From the NCBI RefSeq assembly GCF_000215995.1, contig NC_015680.1:1116001-1180000 (forward strand): 64,000 nucleotides of DNA. Reading direction: 5' to 3'. Of the stretch, positions 34,079 to 43,208 are shown in pieces. Every line of letters starts with the position of its first letter. The first letter of the stretch is position 1. The position numbers and the translations under genes were made by a program. The notes beneath the pieces are model-generated. The model saw only the letters and a program-made list of their open reading frames with translations, ran no database searches and was not told the origin of the DNA. Source of the DNA: Pyrococcus yayanosii CH1. Lineage in GTDB: Archaea > Methanobacteriota_B > Thermococci > Thermococcales > Thermococcaceae.

Positions 34079-34561
34079 ATGGAGAAGATTAAAATAGAGA
34101 GGCTCAGGGAGCTCGATGAGAAAACGTTGAGAAGGCTCGTGGAGGTCTATATGAGGGGTTACGAGGGCCTGGAAGAGTATGGAGGTGAGGGGGAGGATTA
34201 CGCCCGCAAGTACATCCTCTGGTGCTGGAAGAGGGCTCCAGACGGCTTCTTTGTGGCCAAGGCGGGGAACGAGATAGTCGGATTCATAGTCTGCGATAGG
34301 GATTGGTTTAGCAAGTACGAAGGGAGGGTAGTTGGAGCCATCCACGAATTCGTAGTTGACAAGAGCTGGCAGGGTAAGGGGATAGGAAAGAAGCTACTGA
34401 AGACGTGCATCGATTTCCTTTCCAAACACAACGATAGGATAGAGCTCTGGGTAGGGGAGAAGAACGAGAGTGCTATGAAGCTCTACGAGCGCCATGGATT
34501 CCGAAAGATTGGAAAGAGCGGCATATGGGTTAGGATGATTAGGGATGGGCAAAATTTATAA
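34079..34561 (+). CDS. GNAT-family N-acetyltransferase
   Basis: The 160-residue protein has a GNAT fold with the acetyl-CoA loop SWQGKGIGKKLLKTC (about 97-111), followed by LWVGEKNESAMKLYERHGF, typical of RimI-like enzymes. The substrate is unknown. It ends just before the tRNA-Arg gene. Confidence 0.85.
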   Translation: MEKIKIERLRELDEKTLRRLVEVYMRGYEGLEEYGGEGEDYARKYILWCWKRAPDGFFVAKAGNEIVGFIVCDRDWFSKYEGRVVGAIHEFVVDKSWQGKGIGKKLLKTCIDFLSKHNDRIELWVGEKNESAMKLYERHGFRKIGKSGIWVRMIRDGQNL

Positions 34562-34586
34562 GCGGGCTTCCTCACCATCTTCCGGA

Positions 34587-34663
<77 letters not shown>

Positions 34664-34908
34664 GAAACGCGTTTTTAAAATTTCGTGTACCCTGTTTCCT
34701 TTGATTTGTCCTCTCTAAGCGTTTGAGACGAAAGGGTAGTCGAGAAAGCTTCAATCTAGGTGTGTTGCTCTGACAGTATTGTTTAAATAAATTATTGAGC
34801 TTTGTTAACTTCCTGTTCAAAACAATCACCTAAATGCCCCTGGGAAAAAAGTTATATTGCCACGCCGTTTAAATATGTATCAGAGCGTTTAAACTGGAGG
34901 GCTGGCAG
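34664..34908 (+). promoter_or_regulatory. Intergenic region with paired CGTTTAAA boxes
   Basis: The AT-rich 245 bases after the tRNA contain no convincing gene. Close to the next start, CGTTTAAA occurs at 34866-34873 and again at 34886-34893, exactly 20 bases apart (about two helical turns). The first includes a possible TATA element (TTTAAATA). GGAGGGCTGG is the ribosome site for the ATG at 34909. The spaced repeats may be an operator of the winged-helix regulator that follows. Confidence 0.4.
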
Positions 34909-35490
34909 ATGGCAAAGAAAGTGAAAGTAATCACAGACCCCGAAGTCATCAAGATAATGCTCGAGGACACGAGGAGGAAGATACTCCAACTCCTCAGAAG
35001 CAGGGAGATGACGATTTCCCAGCTCAGCGAAATACTCGGAAAGACTCCCCAGACGATCTATCACCACATCGAGAAGCTCAAAGAAGCTGGTCTAGTTGAG
35101 GTGAAGAGGACCGAAATGAAGGGCAACCTCGTCGAGAAGTACTACGGGAGAACGGCTGACGTGTTCTACATAAACCTTTACCTCGGAGATGAGGAGCTTC
35201 GATACCTTGCCCGTTCGAGGTTGAAGACTAAGCTTGAGATATTCAGAGCCCTCGGCTACGAGTTCAACGACGATGAGATACTCAACGTAATGGATAAGCT
35301 TCTCGAGAAAGAGCATGAGTACAAAATGAAGGTTTCGAAATATATAGAGGAAAATGAAGAAAAGCTTAGTGAGTTCTCAAACGAGGACATAATACACGCC
35401 GTCGAGTGGCTCGCAATGGCCGAGATTGGCCGCGATGAAGAATATATAGAACTCTTGAGGCAGCTCGGAAAAATCCTGAAGAAGGGATAA
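34909..35490 (+). CDS. ArsR-like winged-helix regulator
   Basis: The 193-residue protein has an N-terminal winged helix (DTRRKILQLLRSREMTISQL, then LGKTPQTIYHHIEKLKEAGLVE) with a helical C-terminal half (about 85-190) that probably mediates dimerisation. The length and sequence resemble the Pyrococcus ArsR homologue of known structure. No metal-binding Cys pattern is present. Downstream come DUF211 and a second similar regulator in one operon. Confidence 0.85.
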   Translation: MAKKVKVITDPEVIKIMLEDTRRKILQLLRSREMTISQLSEILGKTPQTIYHHIEKLKEAGLVEVKRTEMKGNLVEKYYGRTADVFYINLYLGDEELRYLARSRLKTKLEIFRALGYEFNDDEILNVMDKLLEKEHEYKMKVSKYIEENEEKLSEFSNEDIIHAVEWLAMAEIGRDEEYIELLRQLGKILKKG

Positions 35491-35493
35491 GAG

Positions 35494-35799
35494 ATGGCAA
35501 GGGGAATAAGGCTCCTCGTGCTCGACGTCCTGAAGCCCCACCAGCCCATGGTCACGGAATTGGCCTTGGGCCTCAGCGAGCTTGAAGGAGTCGAAGGTGT
35601 CAACATAACCCTCGTTGAAATAGATAAGGAAACTGAAAACGTCAAGATAACAATCGTGGGCGACAACCTTGACTATGAGGAGATCGTCAGGACAATTGAG
35701 GAGTTCGGAGGCGTAGTGCACAGTATAGACATGGTAGCGGCCGGAAAGAGAATAGTAGAGGAGGGAGAGACACCACAAGACAAGTTAGAGGAGTTCTGA
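35494..35799 (+). CDS. DUF211 family protein
   Basis: The 101-residue protein has the family pattern: GIRLLVLDVLKPHQPMVTEL, EGVEGVNITLVEIDKETENV, GDNLDYEEIVRTIEEFGGVV, and HSIDMVAAGK. DUF211 proteins form ferredoxin-like folds, with no known function. The gene lies 3 bases after one regulator and 1 base before another. Confidence 0.88.
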   Translation: MARGIRLLVLDVLKPHQPMVTELALGLSELEGVEGVNITLVEIDKETENVKITIVGDNLDYEEIVRTIEEFGGVVHSIDMVAAGKRIVEEGETPQDKLEEF

Positions 35800-35800
35800 A

Positions 35801-36361
35801 ATGAGGGACGTTTTAATTATAACCGATGTCGAGCGAGCCAAGATTATCATCGAACCCACCAGGCTAAAGATACTGGAGATGCTCCGAAATCACCCAATGA
35901 CGATATCAGAGCTGAGTAAGGCCCTTGGGAAGGACAAATCCACCATATACAGGCACATCAAGGTCCTCGAGAGGGCAGATCTAGTTGAGGAAATAGACAG
36001 GATCGGAAACGAGAGCGTGTACGCTAGGACGGCCAGGGTTTTTCTTATCAAGGTCGAATCTTCCGGAGATATCGAGGAGTTCAGAAGAAGCTACCTAAGA
36101 ATGGAGGCCTCTAGAATAGCGGAAATACTTGAAGCCTCAGGCCTGAAAATCACGGATAAGAAAAGGTTTGTAGAGGTCCTTGAGAATGTCTTTGATGCAA
36201 TAGAAGTGGAATCCCTGCCTATAATAGAGAAGATCTCCAAAAATAATGTCAAAATAGATGAGATAGAGCTCTTTCACCTTCTGAATTTTCTGACGCTACT
36301 CGCATCCCCAAGACACGTGAAAGAGGCCGAAGAGCTGCGCCGTCTCATTAGGGAGGAGTAA
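35801..36361 (+). CDS. Second winged-helix regulator of the operon
   Basis: The 186-residue protein resembles the regulator at 34909 in layout: IIEPTRLKILEMLRNHPMTI, LSKALGKDKSTIYRHIKVLE, then a helical C-terminal half with less similarity. It is therefore probably a distant paralogue. The gene ends just before an inverted repeat and the promoter of the acyl-CoA synthetase subunit, making it a candidate regulator of that gene. Confidence 0.82.
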   Translation: MRDVLIITDVERAKIIIEPTRLKILEMLRNHPMTISELSKALGKDKSTIYRHIKVLERADLVEEIDRIGNESVYARTARVFLIKVESSGDIEEFRRSYLRMEASRIAEILEASGLKITDKKRFVEVLENVFDAIEVESLPIIEKISKNNVKIDEIELFHLLNFLTLLASPRHVKEAEELRRLIREE

Positions 36362-36362
36362 A

Positions 36363-36397
36363 TGGACATATTGTCCAATTGAGAAAATTTTATAAAT
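36363..36397. promoter_or_regulatory. Inverted repeat and TATA box before the acyl-CoA synthetase gene
   Basis: TGGACA-TAT-TGTCCA (36363-36377) is a perfect inverted repeat directly after the regulator stop codon. A strong TATA box (TTTATAAATT, 36388-36397) follows 11 bases later. The repeat would overlap or flank the BRE, where bound protein could either block or activate initiation. Confidence 0.5.
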
Positions 36398-36427
36398 TTA
36401 AAAAGCTCGCCTACAAAGGTGATAGAA

Positions 36428-37837
36428 ATGACGGGCAATCTAAACTTCCTCTTTTATCCTAAGAGCGTTGCCGTGATAGGAGCATCACACGTCCAAGGAA
36501 AGATCGGAAACGCCATAATGCGCTCTATAACGAGGAGCTTCAACGGGAAGGTCTACGCCGTGAACGTCAAGGGTGGAGAGATAGAGGTCAACGGGAAGAA
36601 ATTCCCCGTCTATAAAAGCATCAAGGATATTCCTGATGACGTTGACGTGGCAGTCATAGCAGTCCCCGCCCGCTTCGTTCCCGACGTTATCGACGAGTGT
36701 GGTGAGAAAGGCGTCAAAGGGGCAGTCATTATCTCCGCGGGCTTTAAGGAGGCCGGGAGGGCTGACCTCGAGGAAGAACTCGTCAAGAGGGCCCGGAAGT
36801 GGGGCATAAGGATCGTGGGGCCCAACTGCCTCGGCGTCACGAACCTTGAGAACGGCTTTGACTGTACTTTCAACCCACCCGAGAGGCAGGCAAGGCCCCC
36901 GTTCGGCCCGATAGCCTTCATGAGCCAGAGTGGTGCCTTCGGTGCCGCAATCCTTGACTGGGCCGCGAGACACGAGGTTGGAATGAGCAAGTTCATAAGC
37001 CTAGGCAACATGGCCGACCTCGACGAGAGCGACTTCATGCTCTACCTTAAAGACGACCCCAAGACAAAGGTCATAACCGCCTATCTGGAGGGCGTTAAAG
37101 ACGGGAGGAAGTTTTTCAACGCCGCCAAGGAGACTACCAAGGTCAAGCCCGTCATAATCCTGAAGAGCGGTCGCACCGAAGCAGGAGCTAAGGCTGCTGC
37201 ATCTCACACGGGTTCCCTCGCCGGCTCATACGCCATCTACAAGGCCGCCTTCGAGCAGGCGGGCGTCCTTGAGGCCAGAAGCATGAGGCAACTCTTCAAT
37301 TACGCCAAGGCCCTTGCTATGCAGAAGCCCGCGGAAGGTGACCAGATAGCTATCGTTACAAACGGTGGTGGAGCGGGCGTCATGATGAGCGACGGCCTTC
37401 TGGAAAGGGGTATGAGGCTTGCAGAGCTCAGTGAAGCTACGAATGAGAAGTTCAAGAAGGCGATAGAGGAGGGCAAGCTCCCGGAGCACATGAGCTATAG
37501 GAACCCGATAGATATCATCGGCGATGCTCCATCGAGCCGCTACGAGATTGCTATGAGGTTCGCCCTTGAGGATCCAAACGTTGACCTGCTCGTCGTGATA
37601 GCCCTCTTCCAGAGTCCAGCCCTCGACGAGGGCATCGTGGACGTCATGGAGAGGATGCAGGAGTACGGAAAGCCCATAATCTTTGTGGCTCCCGGAGGCA
37701 GATATCCAGAGGAGATGGCTAGGAGAATCGAGAAGAAAGGAGTCCCAGTATTCGAGACCGTCGAGGACGGCGTTGACGCCGCATTCGCCCTTGTAAAATA
37801 TGGAAAGTACCTGAAAGAGCTCAAGGAAGGGGTCTGA
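36428..37837 (+). CDS. acdA: ADP-forming acetyl/acyl-CoA synthetase, alpha subunit
   Basis: The 469-residue subunit starts with a CoA-binding domain (FYPKSVAVIGASHVQGKIGN) and ends with two succinyl-CoA ligase-like domains. IVGPNCLGV and AFMSQSGAFGA are conserved. KAAASHTGSLAGS carries the His that becomes phosphorylated. The enzyme turns acetyl-CoA, ADP and phosphate into acetate and ATP during sugar or peptide fermentation. The beta subunit is not adjacent, as usual for Thermococcales. GGTGAT precedes the ATG at 36428. Its end overlaps DUF835 by 17 bases. Confidence 0.93.
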   Translation: MTGNLNFLFYPKSVAVIGASHVQGKIGNAIMRSITRSFNGKVYAVNVKGGEIEVNGKKFPVYKSIKDIPDDVDVAVIAVPARFVPDVIDECGEKGVKGAVIISAGFKEAGRADLEEELVKRARKWGIRIVGPNCLGVTNLENGFDCTFNPPERQARPPFGPIAFMSQSGAFGAAILDWAARHEVGMSKFISLGNMADLDESDFMLYLKDDPKTKVITAYLEGVKDGRKFFNAAKETTKVKPVIILKSGRTEAGAKAAASHTGSLAGSYAIYKAAFEQAGVLEARSMRQLFNYAKALAMQKPAEGDQIAIVTNGGGAGVMMSDGLLERGMRLAELSEATNEKFKKAIEEGKLPEHMSYRNPIDIIGDAPSSRYEIAMRFALEDPNVDLLVVIALFQSPALDEGIVDVMERMQEYGKPIIFVAPGGRYPEEMARRIEKKGVPVFETVEDGVDAAFALVKYGKYLKELKEGV

Positions 37838-38885
37838 ACTCCCTTTCTAGTATCTTCATTTGCCTATCTTCAAGGGCCTTCGGGTTCACCACGAGTACCA
37901 TTGTGCCTCCGTTGCTCAGGGCAATGTCTCTAACGTTAAGCAGGAACTTCATGGCCGGCTCAAAGCCGTTTTCTAGTATCAAGTATTCAAGAGAATCGAG
38001 ATAAATGGCATTGTAGCCTATTCTGAAGGCCTTAGCTATGAGATCAGTGAGCACATCTATTTTCGTGGGGGATATAGTGTAAGTTGATTCGCCAACTTGA
38101 CCGTCTCTAACCTTAGTCAGCCAGTAGATAAGGGAAGAGTTGGTAACTTTAGGGGGGCTTCTCGTTATAATGATGGGTGTGAAGTTACTTATGAAGGAAA
38201 GGGCGGCTTTTCTGTTCTCAGTATAGTAAGCTCCTGGCTCCACTTTGCCCGTCTTCACAACCCTTGGCCTCGTGATAGAGTAATAAGCGAAACCCAGTGC
38301 TCCTACAGCGGCAATCGTCCTAAAGATGAAAGCCGCAAAGAATGCATACGTAGCCCAAGGCATGGGCCTTGTGATTGGGTATGTGAGGTTTATCGCGCCG
38401 AGAAGGAAAAGACCAAGGGGGAATAGGGCATCGAGAAAGCGCTCGCTACCCACGACGTATCGCTTAAGGACGTAGGCAATGTATATCATCGATAGTCCGT
38501 AGAAAAGGGAGGGGAGCGAATACTTAATGGCAAAGCTCTCTATCTCGCCAGTTCCAAGGAGGAAGAGCCAAAGATACGCGGTAATGAGGAGCCCGGCCAT
38601 TAGCAAGACGTGTCTAAATTCAGTTTTTCCGTACCTGAGATGAAAGCCAGCCCAGCAAATCATCCACGCCACGAGGAAATTTGGAATCGCACTGAGCACA
38701 TCGTATCCATATACTACCCTCAGGCCAAGGGGTTCAAGAATGTATCTCTCGACGGCAAGAGCGTCTATTAAGAAGGCCGTCGCCAAGAGAGCCCATCCCT
38801 TCTCCCTAGTTCTATAGGCCTTATAAGCGGCCACAGAGAAGAGTATCCACCTAGAAAGGAAATTTAGACAGGCAATCAGAGTCAT
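37821..38885 (-). CDS. DUF835 membrane protein
   Basis: The 354-residue protein has about seven hydrophobic helices (to about 205), and a C-terminal cytosolic DUF835 domain (about 225-354) with IIITRSPP, AIYLDSLEYLILENGFEPAMKFL and GGTMVLVVNPKALE. DUF835 looks like a degenerate NTP-binding fold and is common in Thermococcales. It overlaps the nucleotidyltransferase gene by 4 bases and lies at the end of that operon. Confidence 0.85.
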   Translation of the reverse strand: MTLIACLNFLSRWILFSVAAYKAYRTREKGWALLATAFLIDALAVERYILEPLGLRVVYGYDVLSAIPNFLVAWMICWAGFHLRYGKTEFRHVLLMAGLLITAYLWLFLLGTGEIESFAIKYSLPSLFYGLSMIYIAYVLKRYVVGSERFLDALFPLGLFLLGAINLTYPITRPMPWATYAFFAAFIFRTIAAVGALGFAYYSITRPRVVKTGKVEPGAYYTENRKAALSFISNFTPIIITRSPPKVTNSSLIYWLTKVRDGQVGESTYTISPTKIDVLTDLIAKAFRIGYNAIYLDSLEYLILENGFEPAMKFLLNVRDIALSNGGTMVLVVNPKALEDRQMKILEREFRPLP

Positions 38886-40141
38886 CTCTTCATCACCACC
38901 TTCTCTTGCTTAACGACAACTAGGGTGTTAGGTGGGACGTTCTTATCAACTATCACGCCAGGCCCAACGAAGGAGTTGCTCCCTATCTTCCTTCCCGGAT
39001 ATATGGAGACGTTTATGCCAACCTTGACATTGTGCCCAATTATCGCGCCCAGTTTCCTCCTTCCGCTGTCCTCAAGCTCCCCCTTAACCTCAACCTTGAC
39101 TGTGGCGTTGTCGTGTCTAAGATTTGCGGTTATCGTTCCGGCACCAAGGTTCGTGTTCTCACCTATTATCGAATCCCCAACGTAGTTAAGGTGCGGCGCG
39201 TTGCTGTTATCCATTATGATGGAGTTCTTGACCTCCACGGCGTTTCCTATATGGCAGTTATCTCCTATGCTCGTACAGGGCCTTATTAGGCAGTTGGGTC
39301 CTATCAGGCAGTCCCTCCCTATTTTCACGGGTCCTATTATGTAGGCCCCGCTCTTTACCACGGTGCCTTCCCCTATTTCAACGGGGGGAACTATCACGGC
39401 CCCCTCTTCAACTTTCCCACGGATGTCGTGCCTGAGCCTGTTCTTGAGCAGGTACTCGTTGAGCTCCAACAGATTCCAGGGCCTGCCGATGTCGTTCCAA
39501 TAACCGTCATAAGCGTAGCAAACCACTTTCTTTCCATCACCTATAATCAGGTTGATGGTATCGGTTATCTCATACTCGCCCCTATCGCTGGCCTCTGTTA
39601 CTTCAATGTATTCGAAGATGTCAGGCCTGAAGATGTACAAGCCGAGGTTAGCAAACCCCCTGACAGGACCAGGCTTTTCCTTTATAGCCCTAACGACCAC
39701 CCCATTTGCCTCCACGAGCCCAAAATGGCTGAGATCCTCAAACTCCTTCACGACGAGAGCAGCATCAGCTCTCTCCTTCCTGAAGACGTGGAGGAGCCCC
39801 TTCACGGCCTCAGGCTCGAAGTATATGTCCCCGTTCACAGCGAAGAACTCCTCTCCTTCCACGTAATCCTTTGCGGAGTATATTGCCTTTGCGGTCCCCT
39901 CCCCCTCAACCTGCTCGACGTAGGTTATCGGCTTGCCCCTGAACTCGTCACCGAGGAGCTCGATGACCTTTTCCTTCATGTATTTGACAATGATTATAAA
40001 CTCGTCAACGAATGGTTCGAGGTTCTCAAGGATGTACTCTATTATTGGTCTGTTGGCGACCTTGAGAATTACCTTCGGCCTGTCGTCGGTGAGGGGCCTC
40101 AATCTTTCACCCTTTCCAGCCGCGAGTATCACAGCCTTCAT
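38882..40141 (-). CDS. glmU: Bifunctional sugar-1-phosphate nucleotidyltransferase/acetyltransferase
   Basis: The 419-residue protein has an N-terminal nucleotidyltransferase domain (VILAAGKGERLRPLTDDRPK, then FFAVNGDIYFE and GYWNDIGRPWNLL) and a C-terminal left-handed beta-helix with hexapeptide repeats (IGRDCLIGPNCLIRP, IGDNCHIGN, VGDSIIGENTNLGAGT). This is the archaeal GlmU-like layout making UDP-GlcNAc; glucose or other sugars are possible. The ATG at 40141 overlaps the UppP-like stop by 4 bases. Confidence 0.9.
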   Translation of the reverse strand: MKAVILAAGKGERLRPLTDDRPKVILKVANRPIIEYILENLEPFVDEFIIIVKYMKEKVIELLGDEFRGKPITYVEQVEGEGTAKAIYSAKDYVEGEEFFAVNGDIYFEPEAVKGLLHVFRKERADAALVVKEFEDLSHFGLVEANGVVVRAIKEKPGPVRGFANLGLYIFRPDIFEYIEVTEASDRGEYEITDTINLIIGDGKKVVCYAYDGYWNDIGRPWNLLELNEYLLKNRLRHDIRGKVEEGAVIVPPVEIGEGTVVKSGAYIIGPVKIGRDCLIGPNCLIRPCTSIGDNCHIGNAVEVKNSIIMDNSNAPHLNYVGDSIIGENTNLGAGTITANLRHDNATVKVEVKGELEDSGRRKLGAIIGHNVKVGINVSIYPGRKIGSNSFVGPGVIVDKNVPPNTLVVVKQEKVVMKR

Positions 40142-40812
40142 ATCACCACCCCCAGGAGCCAACCAATAACTGCTATCATACCAAACACCAGTCTAAAGCC
40201 GGGGGAACCTGTCTTATCTGCGAGTAGAAAGAGCAAATGTATTGTCATGACACCAGCGAGGAAGGAGGCCACCATCGAGAGCAGGGCAGATGGTAAGGGA
40301 GGCTCGCACGTTCCAGCCAGCATACTGCCCATAATGTAGGGGATGGACACTAGAAGGGACAGTCTAAGGGCTTTCTTAGCCTCAATCCCCCTAAGCAGGA
40401 GCATCCCGAGAACGAGGGCCATCCTCGAGGCTCCAGGAAGCACGGCCATCCCCTGGGCAACACCAACGATGAAGGCCTCCATGAATCCCAGCTCCCCATC
40501 AGTGGTCCTCCTCCATGTCAGCAGAATTGCGACTCCAATGAGGAAGTTCAGGATCGCCAAGTTTGGAAACTCGGTGAGCTTCAGAAGCGGAAGACCTATG
40601 AGGGCCGTGAAGAGGGTTGCATAGACAAAGAACTTCTCCTCCTCCCCGAACCGTCCCCTAATGATGTTGAGGAGCAGGAACCCAAAGTCATAGCGGAGGT
40701 AATAGAGAACCGCGAATAGTGCCCCAAACTGGAGGACAAGGGAATGATTCTCCGGCGCCTCCACCGGAAGCCACGTAAGGACCCCTTGAAGGATTGTGTT
40801 TCCAATGGCCAT
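40138..40812 (-). CDS. UppP/BacA-like polyprenyl-diphosphatase homologue
   Basis: The 224-residue membrane protein shows the UppP layout: the N-terminal ILQGVLTWLPVEAPENHSL where UppP has EGLTEFLPVSSTGH, and LPGASRMALVLGMLL where it has PGxSRS. About seven hydrophobic segments are present. The second Glu of the first motif is Thr here and the SS pair is changed, although the PG-x-SR and a His remain. It may recycle the polyprenyl carrier used for glycans; activity is uncertain. It heads the operon with the sugar nucleotidyltransferase. Confidence 0.75.
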   Translation of the reverse strand: MAIGNTILQGVLTWLPVEAPENHSLVLQFGALFAVLYYLRYDFGFLLLNIIRGRFGEEEKFFVYATLFTALIGLPLLKLTEFPNLAILNFLIGVAILLTWRRTTDGELGFMEAFIVGVAQGMAVLPGASRMALVLGMLLLRGIEAKKALRLSLLVSIPYIMGSMLAGTCEPPLPSALLSMVASFLAGVMTIHLLFLLADKTGSPGFRLVFGMIAVIGWLLGVVI

Positions 40813-40860
40813 GTTACCACACTACAGTAATTACCCGAAAGGTTGAAAATAAATGTTTCG

Positions 40861-41700
40861 TCAGAGGGAAAGTATGTCGGGAACAAGGCTTATCTTCGAG
40901 ACGGGTGTTGGAATAGAGTTCGTAACTGCGAGCTCGTCAACGGCTTTACTCACCCTCTCTATCGCCCCCTCCGCAAAAACACCGTGCGTCGCCGCTACGA
41001 ATATTCTTCTGGCACCCATCTCCCTGAGCAGGTTCGCGGCCTTAATCATGGTACCTCCCGTGCTTATGATGTCGTCCACTATGAGCACGTTCCTACCGGC
41101 CACGTCAACGTCGACTGGCCTCATCTGGATCTCCGTGGGGGATATACGCCTCTTCTCAAAGTGGCTGTATTCAAGGCCGAGCCTTTCGGCGACGGCCTTA
41201 GCTCTCTCCAGGGCACCCCTATCCGGTGCCAAGACCACTCCGTCACCGAGCTTCTCCCCGAAGTACTCCGCGATTGCCCTGGCCGGCGAGAGGTTCAGGG
41301 CCTTTCCAGGGAAGAACCTCAGAGTCTCAGGATTGTGCAGGTCAAAGACGTAGAGCTCGTCGTAGTAGAGACCCAGAGCCCTCATAACGGCCCTGATGCT
41401 TATTGGCTCTCCATCCTTCGTAACCCTGTCCTGCCTGCTGTAGGCGAGGTAAGGCACGACGAGGCGGAGCTTCTTAAAGCCCTTCTCTCTGAGAGCGTCT
41501 CCAAGAATCAGGGCCTCAACGATACGCTCGTCCTGGGGCGCGAAGGTGGACTGGACGACGAGGGCCTCCTTCCCCTCACCGAGGACGCGCACGTACTTCT
41601 CCCCGTCCGGAAACTTCCTTATTTCGACGTCGAGGACTCTACCACCGAGCCTCCTTATCTCCTCCTCAAGGTGCTTGGCACCGCTCCCTATCACAATCAT
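40861..41700 (-). CDS. prs: Ribose-phosphate pyrophosphokinase
   Basis: The 279-residue protein makes PRPP from ribose 5-phosphate and ATP. Key parts are [31 protein letters not shown] (catalytic), [10 protein letters not shown] (metal), [13 protein letters not shown], and [19 protein letters not shown] (PRPP loop). It provides PRPP for NadC and nucleotide synthesis. It lies 11 bases after the DUF1614 gene, probably in one operon with it. Confidence 0.95.
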   Translation of the reverse strand: MIVIGSGAKHLEEEIRRLGGRVLDVEIRKFPDGEKYVRVLGEGKEALVVQSTFAPQDERIVEALILGDALREKGFKKLRLVVPYLAYSRQDRVTKDGEPISIRAVMRALGLYYDELYVFDLHNPETLRFFPGKALNLSPARAIAEYFGEKLGDGVVLAPDRGALERAKAVAERLGLEYSHFEKRRISPTEIQMRPVDVDVAGRNVLIVDDIISTGGTMIKAANLLREMGARRIFVAATHGVFAEGAIERVSKAVDELAVTNSIPTPVSKISLVPDILSL

Positions 41701-41711
41701 GCTCCCACCCC

Positions 41712-42407
41712 CTACACCAGCAACACGGCGACTATGCCCGCGAGGAAGACACCGTCAAAGGTTCCGGCACCTCCTATGCTGACCATGGGAGCACCGAGCT
41801 CTTTAAATTTGTTCCAGTTCATCAGGTCCGCCCCTATAAGCGTTCCAAGGGTTCCGCTGATGTAAGCCACGGCGGGCCGGTTCACGTCAAAGAGCATAGC
41901 CAAGCTCACGGCCGTCAGGGGAGGAATAAAGAAGGGGACTGCGATACCCATTCCCCTCACAGGCCTCGAAAAGGAGTGAACTATCAGGGAGGCAACGACA
42001 ACGGATAGGGCAAGCCTGAGGAGAAGGGCAACGTTGTATTCAGCCGCAGCCCTACCTATTATGTACAGGGACACACTCAGCGGTATAAGGGCCCCTCCAA
42101 GGTTCACGGCCACGACAGTCCTACCCTCACCCACGTCAACGTAAGGAATTGGATACGTTATCCCGAATACTGTGACCTCCCTTATCCGGAGAACCGGAAC
42201 CAGTGACCTTATCTCACCGACCGGAATGTTAATGAAGCTGCCAAGAAGGGAAGCAAAGAAGAGTGTGTAGGCAACGGTGGATGGTATGCCTAGCTTTGAG
42301 AAGGCCCCCGCGATCGTTCCCGCGAAGAGGATGAGGAGGATAGGAAGGAGAATCAGGAAGAGGATGAACAGCGGCAGGGTAAGGGGGGAGAAGAGGAGCC
42401 TCCTCAA
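41712..42407 (-). CDS. DUF1614 membrane protein
   Basis: The 231-residue protein has about six to seven hydrophobic segments. [42 protein letters not shown] and [16 protein letters not shown] followed by [12 protein letters not shown] mark the family. Its role is unknown. It overlaps the ASCH gene by 4 bases. Confidence 0.88.
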   Translation of the reverse strand: MRRLLFSPLTLPLFILFLILLPILLILFAGTIAGAFSKLGIPSTVAYTLFFASLLGSFINIPVGEIRSLVPVLRIREVTVFGITYPIPYVDVGEGRTVVAVNLGGALIPLSVSLYIIGRAAAEYNVALLLRLALSVVVASLIVHSFSRPVRGMGIAVPFFIPPLTAVSLAMLFDVNRPAVAYISGTLGTLIGADLMNWNKFKELGAPMVSIGGAGTFDGVFLAGIVAVLLV

Positions 42408-42757
42408 TACTGGAACCCCCTGAGGTTAACCCACACCTGGGCTCCCGGGGGAACTGCCACATCCCGCGGGTGCTCGAATTTTTCGGGGTTGGCAAGCACC
42501 CAAGCGTATAGCTTCTTGCCGTTTGAGTACCTCTTGAGGAATTCGTAGCTGGCTAGATGTTTGTCCTCATGCTCTACGAGCTCCTCGGGAGTAAAGGGCC
42601 CCAGGACGTCCACAAGCTCCACGGTTCCAAGTGCCTTTCTTCCGGAGATTATCACAATCCGCCCTCTAATCCTCGTAGAGTTCTTTCTAATCTCCCAGAC
42701 CTTCCTCCCTTCCACTATCCAGCTCGCGTAGGGTTCCCTCACTATCAGCCCCTTCAT
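42404..42757 (-). CDS. ASCH-domain protein
   Basis: The 117-residue protein begins MKGLIVREPYASWIVEGRKV, then WEIRKNSTRIRGRIVIISG, with the usual ASCH pattern of a ligand-binding PUA-like barrel. RNA or nucleoside binding has been shown or suggested for relatives. It is the first gene of the operon with DUF1614 and prs. Confidence 0.85.
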   Translation of the reverse strand: MKGLIVREPYASWIVEGRKVWEIRKNSTRIRGRIVIISGRKALGTVELVDVLGPFTPEELVEHEDKHLASYEFLKRYSNGKKLYAWVLANPEKFEHPRDVAVPPGAQVWVNLRGFQY

Positions 42758-42867
42758 GCCATCCCCGGGGAATATGGGAGTAGAGGTTTATAAATTCAAC
42801 TTATGATGCCAAGCCAAGGGCTTTCGGAGGATAATATTGGACAGAAGCGAACGAAGAGATAAAAGGT

Positions 42868-43128
42868 TCACTTTATCTGCTCGAGGGCACCGAGAACCTC
42901 CCAGATTATCGTCCTGGTGTGGAGAGGCATGTTCGGATCCTCACTTATCTCCTCAAGTATCGCTATAGCGTCGGCCGCCCTGACGGCGGGCTCCTTACTC
43001 CTATCCATGAGGGCCTCTATCGCCTGCTCAGCGGCCCTCCTTATGTTCCTGGGAACGACGGTGTCCTGAACGACCTGGTCGCGGAGAACCTGAATTATCT
43101 GGTTAATCCTCTCTTCGACGTCGCTCAT
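42868..43128 (-). CDS. UPF0147 family protein
   Basis: The 86-residue all-helical protein has VVPRNIRRAAEQAIEALMD, RAADAIAILEEISEDPNMP and LHTRTIIWEVLGALE. It is widespread in archaea, with no function known. The ATG at 43128 (MSDVEE) is preceded by GGTGAT; an upstream ATG at 43143 is less likely. Confidence 0.9.
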   Translation of the reverse strand: MSDVEERINQIIQVLRDQVVQDTVVPRNIRRAAEQAIEALMDRSKEPAVRAADAIAILEEISEDPNMPLHTRTIIWEVLGALEQIK

Positions 43129-43208
43129 ACCTATCACCCCCAATCATTTACCCATGGTAACTAAACCCCCATAGGGAATAAGGAAGAATATAGCTAAAAG
43201 CTTTTCGT

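Noticed and set aside
39428-40339. 303-codon plus-strand frame opposite the sugar nucleotidyltransferase gene
   Set aside because: Complement of a clear enzyme gene; residues are low in structure-like pattern.
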